NCBI RefSeq assembly: GCF_002803075.1
Contig: NZ_NNBK01000019.1
Span: 1-64,000, forward strand
Reading direction: 5' to 3'
DNA: 64,000 nucleotides
From: Streptomyces sp. CB01373
Lineage (GTDB): Bacteria > Actinomycetota > Actinomycetes > Streptomycetales > Streptomycetaceae
Shown: piece by piece, positions 8,809 through 16,695 of the stretch
Position numbering within the stretch: position 1 is the stretch's first letter
Layout: each line of letters starts with the position of its first letter
The notes under the pieces: model-generated
Told to the model about the DNA's origin: nothing
The model's input: the letters and a program-made list of their open reading frames with translations, nothing else
Databases searched by the model: none
Made by a program: the position numbers and the translations under genes

Positions 8809-9926
8809 GACAGCGTGGCGATCGCGTCGCGGCCGCCCTCCAGGAACTCCGGCCAGGAGCCGCCCTCTTCCTTGCTGCGGGGCTCGACGACACCGTGCAG
8901 GTACTTGTTGAGGATGGCCAGGTCCTCGGGCTCGCGGCGGGTGAGGGAGCCGACGAGGGAGGAGGCGAGCGTGCGGGCGGTGAGGGCGCGTTCGCCGAAG
9001 AAGTTGCTGTGCAGGACGGCGTCCTCCAACACGCCGATCTGCTCGGCGGTCGACAGCGCCGACTCCAGCTTCTCGTCGTCGCTGCCGGCCGCGGCGGCGG
9101 ACGCGCGCAGGTCGGCGAAGCTCTGCAGGAGTACGTCGAGCAGGGTCGGCGGCACGTCGAGGTCGATCGAGTGCCGGCGCAGCAGTTCCTCGGTTCGGAA
9201 GCGGACGATCTCCGCCTCGCTCCTCTTGTTCGTCACGACCGGGATGCGGACGAAGTTGAAGCGGCGCTTGAGTGCGGAGGACAGGTCGTTGACGCCCCGG
9301 TCGCGGCTGTTGGCGGTGGCGATGATGGAGAAACCGGGCTTGGCGAAGACGATGTTGTCGCTGCCGCCGCTCTCCAGTTCGGGAACGGAGATGTACTTTT
9401 CGGAGAGGATCGAGATCAACGCGTCCTGGACATCGCTCGTGGACCGGGTCAGCTCCTCGAAGCGGCCGATGGCACCGGCCTCCATCGCGGTCATGATCGG
9501 CGAGGGGATCATCGACTCACGCGACTGGCCCTTGGCGATGACCATGGACACGTTCCACGAGTACTTGATGTGGTCCTCGGTGGTGCCCGCCGTGCCCTGC
9601 ACCACCAGCGTGGAGTTGCGGCTGATCGCGGCGGAGAGCAGCTCCGCCAGCCAGCTCTTGCCGGTGCCGGGGTCGCCGATGAGCAGCAGACCGCGGTCGG
9701 AGGCGAGTGTGACGATGGAACGCTCGACGAAGCTGCGGTCGCCGAACCACTTCTGCGAGATCTCCCGGTCCAGGCCGTCGGAGCGCTCGGAGCCCAGGAT
9801 GAACAGGCGGACCATCTTCGGGGACAGGCGCCACGAGAACGGCTTGGGACTGTCGTCGATCGACTCCAGCCAGTCGAGCTCCTCGGCGTACTTGGTCTCG
9901 GCGGGGGCGCGCAGCAGATCGGACAT
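8805..9926 (-). CDS. MoxR-type AAA+ ATPase
   Basis: 373-residue ATPase of the kind that acts with vWA partners as a chaperone or metal-insertion machine. Walker A is GDPGTGKSW at about residue 77, followed by a long AAA+ core including IIATANSRDRGVNDLS (sensor 1) and ALKRRFNF (arginine-finger region). ATG 9926 (MSDLLRAP) is chosen: the frame is open further upstream but that segment overlaps the vWA gene and has no family resemblance. A purine-rich GGAAAGG lies ahead of the ATG. It starts 56 bases after the vWA stop and overlaps the DUF5682 start by 4 bases. The client protein is unknown; DUF5682 is the obvious candidate from context. Confidence 0.85.
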   Translation of the reverse strand: MSDLLRAPAETKYAEELDWLESIDDSPKPFSWRLSPKMVRLFILGSERSDGLDREISQKWFGDRSFVERSIVTLASDRGLLLIGDPGTGKSWLAELLSAAISRNSTLVVQGTAGTTEDHIKYSWNVSMVIAKGQSRESMIPSPIMTAMEAGAIGRFEELTRSTSDVQDALISILSEKYISVPELESGGSDNIVFAKPGFSIIATANSRDRGVNDLSSALKRRFNFVRIPVVTNKRSEAEIVRFRTEELLRRHSIDLDVPPTLLDVLLQSFADLRASAAAAGSDDEKLESALSTAEQIGVLEDAVLHSNFFGERALTARTLASSLVGSLTRREPEDLAILNKYLHGVVEPRSKEEGGSWPEFLEGGRDAIATLS

Positions 9927-9982
9927 GGGGAAGGGCCTTTCCAAGAGGTAAACACAACGCGACGTGGACGTACGTCCGGTGA

Positions 9983-11413
9983 TCAGGTGAGAAACGTCTT
10001 GAGTTCGTGCACGAGCTTCTTGATGTGGCCGGAGATCACCGGCGTGCCGAGGTCCTTGAAACGCTCCCGGTACCACGGGTTGACGCTGCCGCGACCGGAG
10101 CTGGTCACCGAGCCGACCGGGATGAACTTCGCCCCCGAGCGGTGAATGGCGGCCATGCTGTCGAACAGCTCCTGCTGGCGCCACTCGTAGAAGTCGGAGA
10201 TCCACACCACCACGGTGTTGCGCGGTTCGGCGATCTTCGGCTGGGCGAGCCGCATGGCGACGGTGCCGTCGGTGCCGCCGCCCAGCTTGGTGCGCAGCAG
10301 TGTCTCGAACGGGTCGTGCGCCCACGGAGTGAGGTCCAGGGCCTGGGTGTCGTAGGCGATCAGGTGGACGTCCACCTTCGGCAGCCCGGCGAAAATGGAC
10401 GCCAGGATGGTGCAGTTGACCATCGAGTCGACCATGGAACCCGACTGGTCCACGACCACGATGAGCCGTTGGGGCGTCGTCTTGCGGCTGGTGTGCCGGT
10501 AGTAGAGGCGGTCGACGTAGAGCCGCTCCTCCTCCGGGCTCCAGTTGGTCAGGTTCTTCCAGATGGTGCGGTCGAGGTCGAGGTTGCGGAACACCCGCTT
10601 GGGCGGCACGGACCGGTCGAGCTCGCCGACCGTGGCCTTCTCCACCTGGGTGCGCAGCACCTCGGTGACCTCGTCGACGTAACGGCGGATCAGCGCCTTG
10701 GCGTTGGCCAGTGCCACGCCGGAGAGGTTGTTCTTGTCGCGCAGCAACTGCTCGATCAGCGACATGCTCGGCGTCAGCCGCGAGGCCAGCCGCGGGTCGG
10801 CCAGCACCTCGCGCAGGTGCATGCGCTTGACGAGGTCGCCCTCGATGGAGCCGAGTTCAGGGCCGATCGCGGGGATCAGCCGGCTGAGGTCGGGCGTGGG
10901 GCCGCCGATGCCGGTGCCGGTCGGGCTGACGCCCCCTCCGGCTCCCGTACGGTGGTTGCCGCCTCGTCCGCCGCGCAGTTCGCCGGGCCGGCAGCCCAGG
11001 GCCCGCTCCAGCCAGTCGGCGTCGGACTGCCAGCGGGCCAACTGCTCGGCGGTGACGTTGCCGGGGCGGGAGGCGAAGACGTTCAGCAGCACCTTCGACG
11101 CGAGCGCCGCCCGTCGCACCTCGGCGGCCCGGTCGCGTACGCCGTCCTCGTCCGGCGCCGGCGCCATCAGCCCGTCGAACTCGGCGGCCAGCTCCGGGTG
11201 CCGCTGCACGACGGAGTCGACCGACGCACCGGGATCGAGCAGCGCGGACGGCAGGCCGATGTCCTCGACCACGGCGAGACTCGCCGACTCCAGGGAGGCC
11301 TGCTCCTCCGGGTCGAAGAGACGGGCCAGCAGACGCCAGTAGAGGATCTGCCGCCGGTTGTCGTAAGGATCGGGGTCGGGGGCATCCGCATCCCCGCTGG
11401 TGTGGTGGGTCAT
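9983..11413 (-). CDS. vWA domain protein paired with MoxR
   Basis: 476 residues. The C-terminal half is a von Willebrand factor A domain with an intact MIDAS: DQSGSM near residue 300, then GGGTDGT and WISDFYEW. The N-terminal half is helical and unlike known domains (LYWRLLARLFDPEEQ; VTAEQLARWQSDADWLERALG) with a Gly-rich hinge (GRGGNHRTGAGGG). vWA domains with a MIDAS bind partners through a divalent metal, and MoxR/vWA pairs typically work together on a client. The ATG overlaps the stop of the preceding 464-aa gene (ATGA at 11410-11413), showing translational coupling. No signal peptide, so it is an intracellular adaptor. Confidence 0.85.
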   Translation of the reverse strand: MTHHTSGDADAPDPDPYDNRRQILYWRLLARLFDPEEQASLESASLAVVEDIGLPSALLDPGASVDSVVQRHPELAAEFDGLMAPAPDEDGVRDRAAEVRRAALASKVLLNVFASRPGNVTAEQLARWQSDADWLERALGCRPGELRGGRGGNHRTGAGGGVSPTGTGIGGPTPDLSRLIPAIGPELGSIEGDLVKRMHLREVLADPRLASRLTPSMSLIEQLLRDKNNLSGVALANAKALIRRYVDEVTEVLRTQVEKATVGELDRSVPPKRVFRNLDLDRTIWKNLTNWSPEEERLYVDRLYYRHTSRKTTPQRLIVVVDQSGSMVDSMVNCTILASIFAGLPKVDVHLIAYDTQALDLTPWAHDPFETLLRTKLGGGTDGTVAMRLAQPKIAEPRNTVVVWISDFYEWRQQELFDSMAAIHRSGAKFIPVGSVTSSGRGSVNPWYRERFKDLGTPVISGHIKKLVHELKTFLT

Positions 11414-12804
11414 TTCCGCAGCAGCCTTCCGGCACGTTCGCGCAGCACGGTGACGGCGTCGGTGGCGGCCTTCTCGGCCCGGACCCCGGCCTTGTCGGCC
11501 GTACCCCCGGCCCAGGCGCCCGCGTGCACGGCGACGGCCTTCTTCCGCACGGTCCGTTCGACGGCGAGCGGCTGGAGCAGGAACTGTCCGGCGTCCCAGC
11601 GCAGCAGCCCGACACACGCGCCGGACGCGGCGACGGCCTCGGGCGCGAGCGGACCGGCGGACGGGACGCGATCGGTGTCGACGGCCAGGCGGTACCCGGC
11701 GAGCTGGAAGACGGTCCCGTCGTCGCCTTCCTCCACGCCGTAGCCCTCCAGCAGAACGGGCACCGCGATCCGGGCCGGATGCCGGTCGAGCGGCGCGGTG
11801 GCGAAGGCGGCGGCGGTGGGCAGGGCCACCCGGGCGGTGGTGAAGACCTCGGCGGGCTCGCCCATGCGCGCACGGGAGTCGTCCCATATCAGGTCGCCCT
11901 CCGCGGTGACGGGCATCGCGTCGAGGTCCATGGCGCGGCCCTCGCTCACGGCCCCCAGCAGGGACATGTGCGGCCGCAGCAGTTGCCACAGACCGGCGCC
12001 GACGACCGTGTCGGGCTTGGGCGCGGAGACCGAGGCCCGCACCAGCCGGGGCGTGCCACCGTCCGCGGGCTCGAACACCGCGTGCACCTGGGCCTGTACG
12101 GCGGTGGCGTGCTCGTGTACGTCGACACCGAGCGGCAGCAGCCGGCCGGTCGCCTCGGCCACGGCGGAAGCGCGCGCCGCACCCGGCAGTGTGAGCAGCA
12201 GGGAACGCGACCACAGGTCGGCCCAGCGGCGTACCGGGACGCGATCCAGGGTGGCCCCCGGGCAGGAGGCGGCGAGTTCGGCGGCGAAGCCGTCGAGCAG
12301 CGTGGCCAGGCGGCGCAGCGCCGGATCGGGCAGCATCGCGGAGACGACCGGCGCGGACCCGTCGACGAGTTCGTGGCCGATGCCCTGCCAGCCGGCCCGC
12401 GCCAGCTCGCACAGCCAACTACGGGCCGCCGCGGACAGATTCGCCGCCTGTTCGTCGCTGCCGGCCGCAGGGGCGATGGCTTCCTTGGCCCGCGGCCGGC
12501 CGGTGGCCTCCTCGACCCGGGAGGTCAACGCGTCGTGCACGGCCCCGAGCAGAGCGGTGCGGGCCGCGGCGAGCGCGACGAAGTGGTCCTCGCCGGCGGC
12601 TCCGGCGACCGTCTTGTCGGCGGCCTCGGCCACCCGCGCGGCCAGCGGCGTCCCCGCGACGGCGTCGGCGAGCCCGGTGACCCCACCGGCCTGGCCGGGC
12701 TGCGGACGCAGCAGACCGGCGACGAGAGCCTCGTCGAACCCGTCCACGGCCGCGAGAGCCTCGTCAAGGCCGTCGACGGTGTCGGAGAGCAGGTCGGCGT
12801 GCAT
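11410..12804 (-). CDS. unrecognised 464-aa protein in the MoxR-vWA-SWIM operon
   Basis: I do not recognise a family. The protein is Ala-rich and mostly helical. It starts with near-repeats (TVDGLDEALAAVDGFDEALVAGLL) and has a helical middle (WLCELARAGWQGIGHELVDG) and a later beta-rich part (AVQAQVHAVFEP, VFQLAGYRLAVDTDRVP). No catalytic motif, transmembrane helix or signal peptide is visible. It is coupled on both sides: its start ATG shares base 12804 with the SWIM gene stop (TGATG), and its stop overlaps the vWA start (ATGA). Constant coupling suggests a stoichiometric part of the same complex. It does not look like DUF5691, which I considered because of that family's association with SWIM proteins. 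Confidence 0.6.
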   Translation of the reverse strand: MHADLLSDTVDGLDEALAAVDGFDEALVAGLLRPQPGQAGGVTGLADAVAGTPLAARVAEAADKTVAGAAGEDHFVALAAARTALLGAVHDALTSRVEEATGRPRAKEAIAPAAGSDEQAANLSAAARSWLCELARAGWQGIGHELVDGSAPVVSAMLPDPALRRLATLLDGFAAELAASCPGATLDRVPVRRWADLWSRSLLLTLPGAARASAVAEATGRLLPLGVDVHEHATAVQAQVHAVFEPADGGTPRLVRASVSAPKPDTVVGAGLWQLLRPHMSLLGAVSEGRAMDLDAMPVTAEGDLIWDDSRARMGEPAEVFTTARVALPTAAAFATAPLDRHPARIAVPVLLEGYGVEEGDDGTVFQLAGYRLAVDTDRVPSAGPLAPEAVAASGACVGLLRWDAGQFLLQPLAVERTVRKKAVAVHAGAWAGGTADKAGVRAEKAATDAVTVLRERAGRLLRK

Positions 12805-13331
12805 CAGGCCACCGCCCTCGTCGTGGGGAACCACTGCATCTCGGGCACCGGCGTGGTGCTCGGCGCGAGTTCGAGATAGGCCAGGTTCCGCAGGAACCGG
12901 CTGAACACCCGGGCCGCGGCCGAACCGCCCGCCGCCGAGGGGCGCGTGGCCGTCATGACGGCGGTGACGGCGTGCGCGTCCGGCTCCGCCGCGTCCACCT
13001 CGACCTTCAGGTACCGGGCCACGCGCTCGGCGCCGTACTGCAGCACGGCCTCGCCGATGAGCGCGCGTATGTGGTTGCAGAACATGCCACGGGCCCCGCC
13101 GCAGGGGCGGTTGTTGTTGGTGCTGCACGCGAACGCGTACGTCCCCGCCTCGACCGAGGACACGTACACACGCCCGATGTCCGACCCGCTGGACACCACA
13201 CCCTGCAACCGCCCGTCGGCCAACTCGACGAACGGCACCTTCGCGAGCTTCCGCGGCCGCGCCGACGGCACCACCCGTGCCGAGCTCGACTTCTCCCAGA
13301 CCGACAACGCACCATCTCCCATGCATGCCAA
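12804..13331 (-). CDS. SWIM zinc finger protein, first gene of the operon
   Basis: 175 residues with a SWIM-type zinc finger: FACSTNNNRPC, then MFCNHIRALI, giving the Cys-x(n)-Cys and Cys-x-His ligand pattern. SWIM domains bind DNA or proteins, so this may recognise the target of the complex. The preceding region (ARPRKLAKVPFVELADGRLQ) is basic. The C-terminal part contains a linker and FLRNLAYLEL, perhaps a docking helix. ATG 13331 is used; ATG 13322 (MGDGALSV) is an alternative. It heads the five-gene minus-strand operon and is divergent from the arabinofuranosidase gene, whose promoter lies in the shared 370-base gap. Its own promoter was not identified. Confidence 0.8.
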   Translation of the reverse strand: MACMGDGALSVWEKSSSARVVPSARPRKLAKVPFVELADGRLQGVVSSGSDIGRVYVSSVEAGTYAFACSTNNNRPCGGARGMFCNHIRALIGEAVLQYGAERVARYLKVEVDAAEPDAHAVTAVMTATRPSAAGGSAAARVFSRFLRNLAYLELAPSTTPVPEMQWFPTTRAVA

Positions 13332-13475
13332 AGGGGGCGCTCACGCCATCTCGGCGGAACATGATCGAAGCTATCGGCGACCACTGACAACGCGGCCGGA
13401 CGGCGGCCGGGGCGCGGAGAGCGAGGTCTCCGACCTTCGTTTTCGGTGGTCGAAGTATCGGACATGTGCGAGATG

Positions 13476-13503
13476 TTGACACTCTTCGGCGGCTTCCTAT
13501 CAT
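13476..13503 (+). promoter_or_regulatory. predicted promoter of the arabinofuranosidase gene
   Basis: TTGACA (13476-13481), 16 bases, TATCAT (13498-13503). The predicted leader is about 190 bases to ATG 13700. The rest of the 13332-13699 gap shows no further gene. Confidence 0.6.
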
Positions 13504-13699
13504 CAATGCTTGTCCGTCACTGCGACCGTTGTTCGAAATACCGTCAAATCTGGTCGTCGTTCTGACAGCTCCGGACGCGCACAGCAGCAGTCCTCGATCC
13601 ACTCCGGAAGGGCGCGAGGATGTCATGTCCATGACTTATCTGAGTCCGTCCGGCCCCGGCGGTGGGACGCCGCCGACCCCCCATCCCAGGAGGCCACTC

Positions 13700-15271
13700 A
13701 TGTCTGTGACACCGACCCGCTCAAGGCGGGTCAGACCGTTAGCTCTGCTGGCGCTCGTGCTGGCCATGGCCACGGCCATGCTCGGCGGTCGGGCCTCCGC
13801 CGGCAGCAGCGCCGCAGCCGCCGGCACGCTCCCCTGTGACCTGTACGCCTCCGGCGGCACGCCCTGCGTGGCCGCTCACAGCACGACCCGCGCACTGTAC
13901 TCCGCGTACAACGGCCGCCTCTACCAGGTCAAACGCGCCTCCGACGGCGCCACCCGGGACATCGGTGTGCTCAGCGCGGGCGGTTACGCCGACACCGCCG
14001 CGCAGGACTCGTTCTGCGCGGGAACGAGCTGCCTCATCACCGTCATCCAGGACCAGTCCGGCCGCGGAAACCACCTCACCCAAGCACCGCCCGGAGGGTT
14101 CTCGGGCCCGGCCGCGGGCGGGTACGACAACCTGGCGGAAGCATCCGCCGCACCGGTCACCGTGGGCGGCCACAAGGCATACGGCGTCTTCATCGCCCCC
14201 GGCACCGGCTACCGCAACAACAACACCAACGGCATCGCGACCGGAGACCAGCCGGAAGGCATGTACGCGATCCTCGACGGCAGTCACTACAACGGCGGCT
14301 GCTGCTTCGACTACGGCAACGCCGAGACCAACAGCCGGGACACGGGCAACGGCCACATGGAGACCATCTACTTCGGCAACAGCAAGTCCTGGGGCTACGG
14401 CACCGGAAACGGCCCCTGGATCATGGCCGACCTCGAGAACGGCCTGTTCTCCGGGGTCAACCGCGGCTACAACGCGAATGACCCCAGTGTCAGTCACCGG
14501 TTCCTCACCGCCGTCGTCAAGGGCGGGCCGAACCAGTGGGCGATCCGGGGCGGCAACGCGCAGTCCGGCGGCCTGTCCACCTACTACAGCGGCCCGCGCC
14601 CCAACGTCTCGGGCTACAACCCGATGCACAAGGAAGGGGCCATCATCCTCGGCATCGGCGGCGACAACAGCAACAGTTCCGCCGGAACCTTCTACGAGGG
14701 TGTGATGACGTCCGGTTACCCCTCGGACGCCACCGAGAACGCCGTACAGGCCAACATCAACGCGGCCGGCTACGCGACGTCCGCCACGGCGGGCGGCCTG
14801 ACCGCGGGCTCGCGGGTCTCGCTGCGGGCCACCACTTCCTGCTGCACCACCCAGTACCTCCGGCACAACAGCGCCGACAGCAACGCCTCCATCGCGACGG
14901 TCTCCTCCTCCAGCGCGTCCGCCGACAAGGCCGCCGCCACCTGGATCGTGCGCGCGGGCCTGGGTGACGCCTCCTGCGTCTCCTTCGAGTCCGCCGACAA
15001 ACCGGGCCAGTACCTGCGGCACTACGACTTCCGGCTGCGCATCGCCGGCGACGACGGCAGCGCACTGTTCCGGCCGGACGCCACGTTCTGCCCCCAGGCA
15101 AGCCACAACGGCCAGGGCGTCTCCCTCCGGTCCGCCAACTACCCCAGCGACTTCGTACGCCATTACAACCAGGACGCCTACATCGCGAGCCACGGCGGCT
15201 CCCACACCTGGGACAACACCGCACTCTGGGCCGACGACACCAGCTGGGCCGTGGCCTCCCCCTGGGCCTGA
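13700..15271 (+). CDS. abfB: secreted alpha-L-arabinofuranosidase B (GH54) with AbfB/CBM42 domain
   Basis: 523-residue exported enzyme that releases arabinose from arabinoxylan and arabinan. ATG 13700 has a strong AGGAGG five bases upstream and opens directly into a twin-Arg-rich signal peptide with a Leu/Ala core (LALLALVLAMATAM). The GH54 catalytic domain spans about residues 45-355, with the nucleophile region CCFDYGNAE (Glu) and the acid/base region GIGGDNSNSSAG (Asp). The C-terminal 150 residues are a beta-trefoil AbfB (CBM42) module with repeated LRH and VRHYN motifs. Codon 14 is TTA (13739-13741), the rare bldA-dependent leucine codon, inside the signal peptide. It is monocistronic, with its own promoter and a perfect hairpin terminator. 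Confidence 0.93.
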   Translation: MSVTPTRSRRVRPLALLALVLAMATAMLGGRASAGSSAAAAGTLPCDLYASGGTPCVAAHSTTRALYSAYNGRLYQVKRASDGATRDIGVLSAGGYADTAAQDSFCAGTSCLITVIQDQSGRGNHLTQAPPGGFSGPAAGGYDNLAEASAAPVTVGGHKAYGVFIAPGTGYRNNNTNGIATGDQPEGMYAILDGSHYNGGCCFDYGNAETNSRDTGNGHMETIYFGNSKSWGYGTGNGPWIMADLENGLFSGVNRGYNANDPSVSHRFLTAVVKGGPNQWAIRGGNAQSGGLSTYYSGPRPNVSGYNPMHKEGAIILGIGGDNSNSSAGTFYEGVMTSGYPSDATENAVQANINAAGYATSATAGGLTAGSRVSLRATTSCCTTQYLRHNSADSNASIATVSSSSASADKAAATWIVRAGLGDASCVSFESADKPGQYLRHYDFRLRIAGDDGSALFRPDATFCPQASHNGQGVSLRSANYPSDFVRHYNQDAYIASHGGSHTWDNTALWADDTSWAVASPWA

Positions 15272-15297
15272 CACCCACCCAGCACCCTCCGCACCAC

Positions 15298-15327
15298 GGC
15301 CGTGCCACCCGCCCCGGTGGCACGGCC
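15298..15327 (+). terminator. perfect hairpin after abfB
   Basis: GGCCGTGCCACC (15298-15309) pairs perfectly with GGTGGCACGGCC (15316-15327) over a 6-base loop, 26 bases after the abfB stop. Confidence 0.75.
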
Positions 15328-15351
15328 ACCTGGGTCACGTTCGTGCTGCAC

Positions 15352-15374
15352 AACGCAGCTAACGCAGCTAAAAT
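15352..15374 (+). promoter_or_regulatory. tandem 9-base repeat and -10 box of the toxin-antitoxin pair
   Basis: AACGCAGCT occurs twice with no gap (15352-15360, 15361-15369). It runs into TAAAAT (15369-15374), which sits 7 bases before the antitoxin ATG and so predicts a leaderless transcript. Repeats overlapping the -10 box suit autorepression by the antitoxin. No clear -35 box. Confidence 0.45.
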
Positions 15375-15380
15375 GCCTGC

Positions 15381-15611
15381 ATGACTGCTTTGACGATCCG
15401 CGACGTTCCGGACGACACGCTGGCCATACTGAAGGCGCGCGCGGCCCGCACGGGCAAGTCCCTCCAGGCGTACGCGCTTGATCTGCTCGTCGGTGAGGCG
15501 GAGAGGCCCACACTGGCCGAAGCCGCCGCCCGTGCCGAAGCACAGGCAGGCGCCGTTCTGAGCCCCTCGGACGTTCTCGGGGCGATCGACGACGCGAGGT
15601 CCGGCCGTTGA
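15381..15611 (+). CDS. ribbon-helix-helix antitoxin (FitA/VapB-like)
   Basis: 76-residue probable antitoxin. The first 40 residues (TALTIRDVPDDTLAILKARA ... SLQAYALDLL) match the ribbon-helix-helix DNA-binding fold of FitA/VapB antitoxins: one beta strand for operator contact and two helices. The C-terminal tail (LAEAAARAEAQAG) would wrap the toxin. The ATG lies 7 bases after TAAAAT, consistent with a leaderless mRNA. It overlaps the start of the PIN toxin gene. A tandem repeat at the promoter is the likely autoregulatory operator. Confidence 0.88.
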   Translation: MTALTIRDVPDDTLAILKARAARTGKSLQAYALDLLVGEAERPTLAEAAARAEAQAGAVLSPSDVLGAIDDARSGR

Positions 15612-16027
15612 TTGTCACCGACTGCTCCGCGCTGGTGTTCTTCCTCACCGATGCGGGGCCGACCGGGCACCAGGTTCGGGAGCGCGTGGCGAAGGAAGAC
15701 CGGCTCGCCGCCCCTCACCTGATCGACTACGAGATCATGTCCGCCCTGCTCGGCCTGGCGCGCGGTCGGCGCGGCGGCGAGCCGAAGCTGACCGAAAGGC
15801 AATTGAGCAAGGCCTTGGCCACCTACCGTGACCTCGCCATCGACCGACACGAGACGCTGATCCTCTGGGAGCGCGCCAAAGACCTCTCGAACAATCTGTC
15901 CGCGTACGACGCGCAGTACGTCGCGCTGGCCGAAACCCTGGGCGTACCGCTACTGACGTGCGATGCCAGGATCGCCCGGAGCGGTGCGGCACGCTGCGAG
16001 ATCGAGGTGTTCGGAGCGGGCTCCTGA
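15608..16027 (+). CDS. PIN domain ribonuclease toxin (VapC-like)
   Basis: 139 residues; probable RNA-cleaving toxin of the pair. PIN acidic residues are visible: Asp in IVTDCSALV, Glu in DYEIMSALLG, Asp in LSAYDAQYVALAE and Asp in PLLTCDARIA. The start is TTG at 15608, overlapping the antitoxin stop by 4 bases, which keeps toxin synthesis below antitoxin synthesis. Length is normal for VapC, and all catalytic acids are present, so it should be active. Its 3' side leads straight into a decayed CGNR gene, marking this as accessory DNA. Confidence 0.9.
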   Translation: MIVTDCSALVFFLTDAGPTGHQVRERVAKEDRLAAPHLIDYEIMSALLGLARGRRGGEPKLTERQLSKALATYRDLAIDRHETLILWERAKDLSNNLSAYDAQYVALAETLGVPLLTCDARIARSGAARCEIEVFGAGS

Positions 16028-16153
16028 GCGTCCCGGGGTGCCGCTTGCCAGGAGCGGCTCGGCGGGCCGCTTCAGAAGGGCCGGACTGGGTCCGGCGGTG
16101 GCGACCAGGGGAAGGAGCGCCACCAGGAATCCGAGAACGATGTACGGGTGGAC

Positions 16154-16491
16154 CAGGCGTTGGCCTGCCTCAACACGGCTGCCGCCCGTGAACCGGTCGT
16201 CCCTCAGTGGATTGGACGCCGGGAGGTGCCCCCACGGCCCGGCTGCTGTCGGCGGAGAACGACCCGAAGGTACGCCTCGTGGCGACCCTGGCGCACGCCG
16301 CCATCGACTTCCTGAGCGGCCCGCAGCGCGAGCACTTGCGCGCCTGCACCGCACCCCGCTGCGTGCGCTACTTCCTCAAGAGCCACGGACGGCGGGATTG
16401 GCGCAAGCCATCGTGCGGAAACCGCGCCCGAGCAGCTCGCCACTACCGGCGTCAGCGCAGCGCGACCGACCGCGGTTCCACGCCGTCCTGA
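16154..16491 (+). pseudogene. CGNR zinc finger (ABATE-type) regulator remnant, frameshifted
   Basis: Two frames carry consecutive pieces of one family. At 16154-16200, QALACLNTAAAREPVVPQ resembles the end of an ABATE domain. From about 16213 in another frame, VRLVATLAHAAIDFLSG, then LRACTAPRCVRYFL and SCGNRARAARHYRR, give the C-terminal CGNR zinc finger with its Cys ligands. A +1/-1 shift near 16200-16212 joins them, and an in-frame stop at 16189 precedes the second piece. The N-terminal 90-100 residues typical of the family are not found after the toxin stop at 16027. The C-terminal piece alone could start at GTG 16207 (94 aa), but it looks like a relic rather than a working gene. Confidence 0.55.
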
Positions 16492-16695
16492 CCGCGACCT
16501 CGCACGAGTTCGGTCGGCCGGTGCGGGTGATGGCGAGCAAGTAGTAACCCCACGCGCTGAGTCGTCTTCGCCAAGCCGGCTCTCCAAGACCGGACCCATG
16601 ACTCGGCCTTCCGCGCCCCTGCCCGGCGTTCGTCACCTCCCCCAAGGGACTGGCCGGCAGAGCCGTTGTCGGTAGTGATCGGTACGGTCTGTCCC

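Noticed and set aside
9927..10325. N-terminal extension of the MoxR ATPase
   Set aside because: The upstream frame overlaps the vWA gene and has no family similarity; ATG 9926 is a normal start.
11410..12804. 464-aa protein assigned to DUF5691
   Set aside because: I recall DUF5691 near SWIM genes, but the visible sequence does not match what I know of that family.
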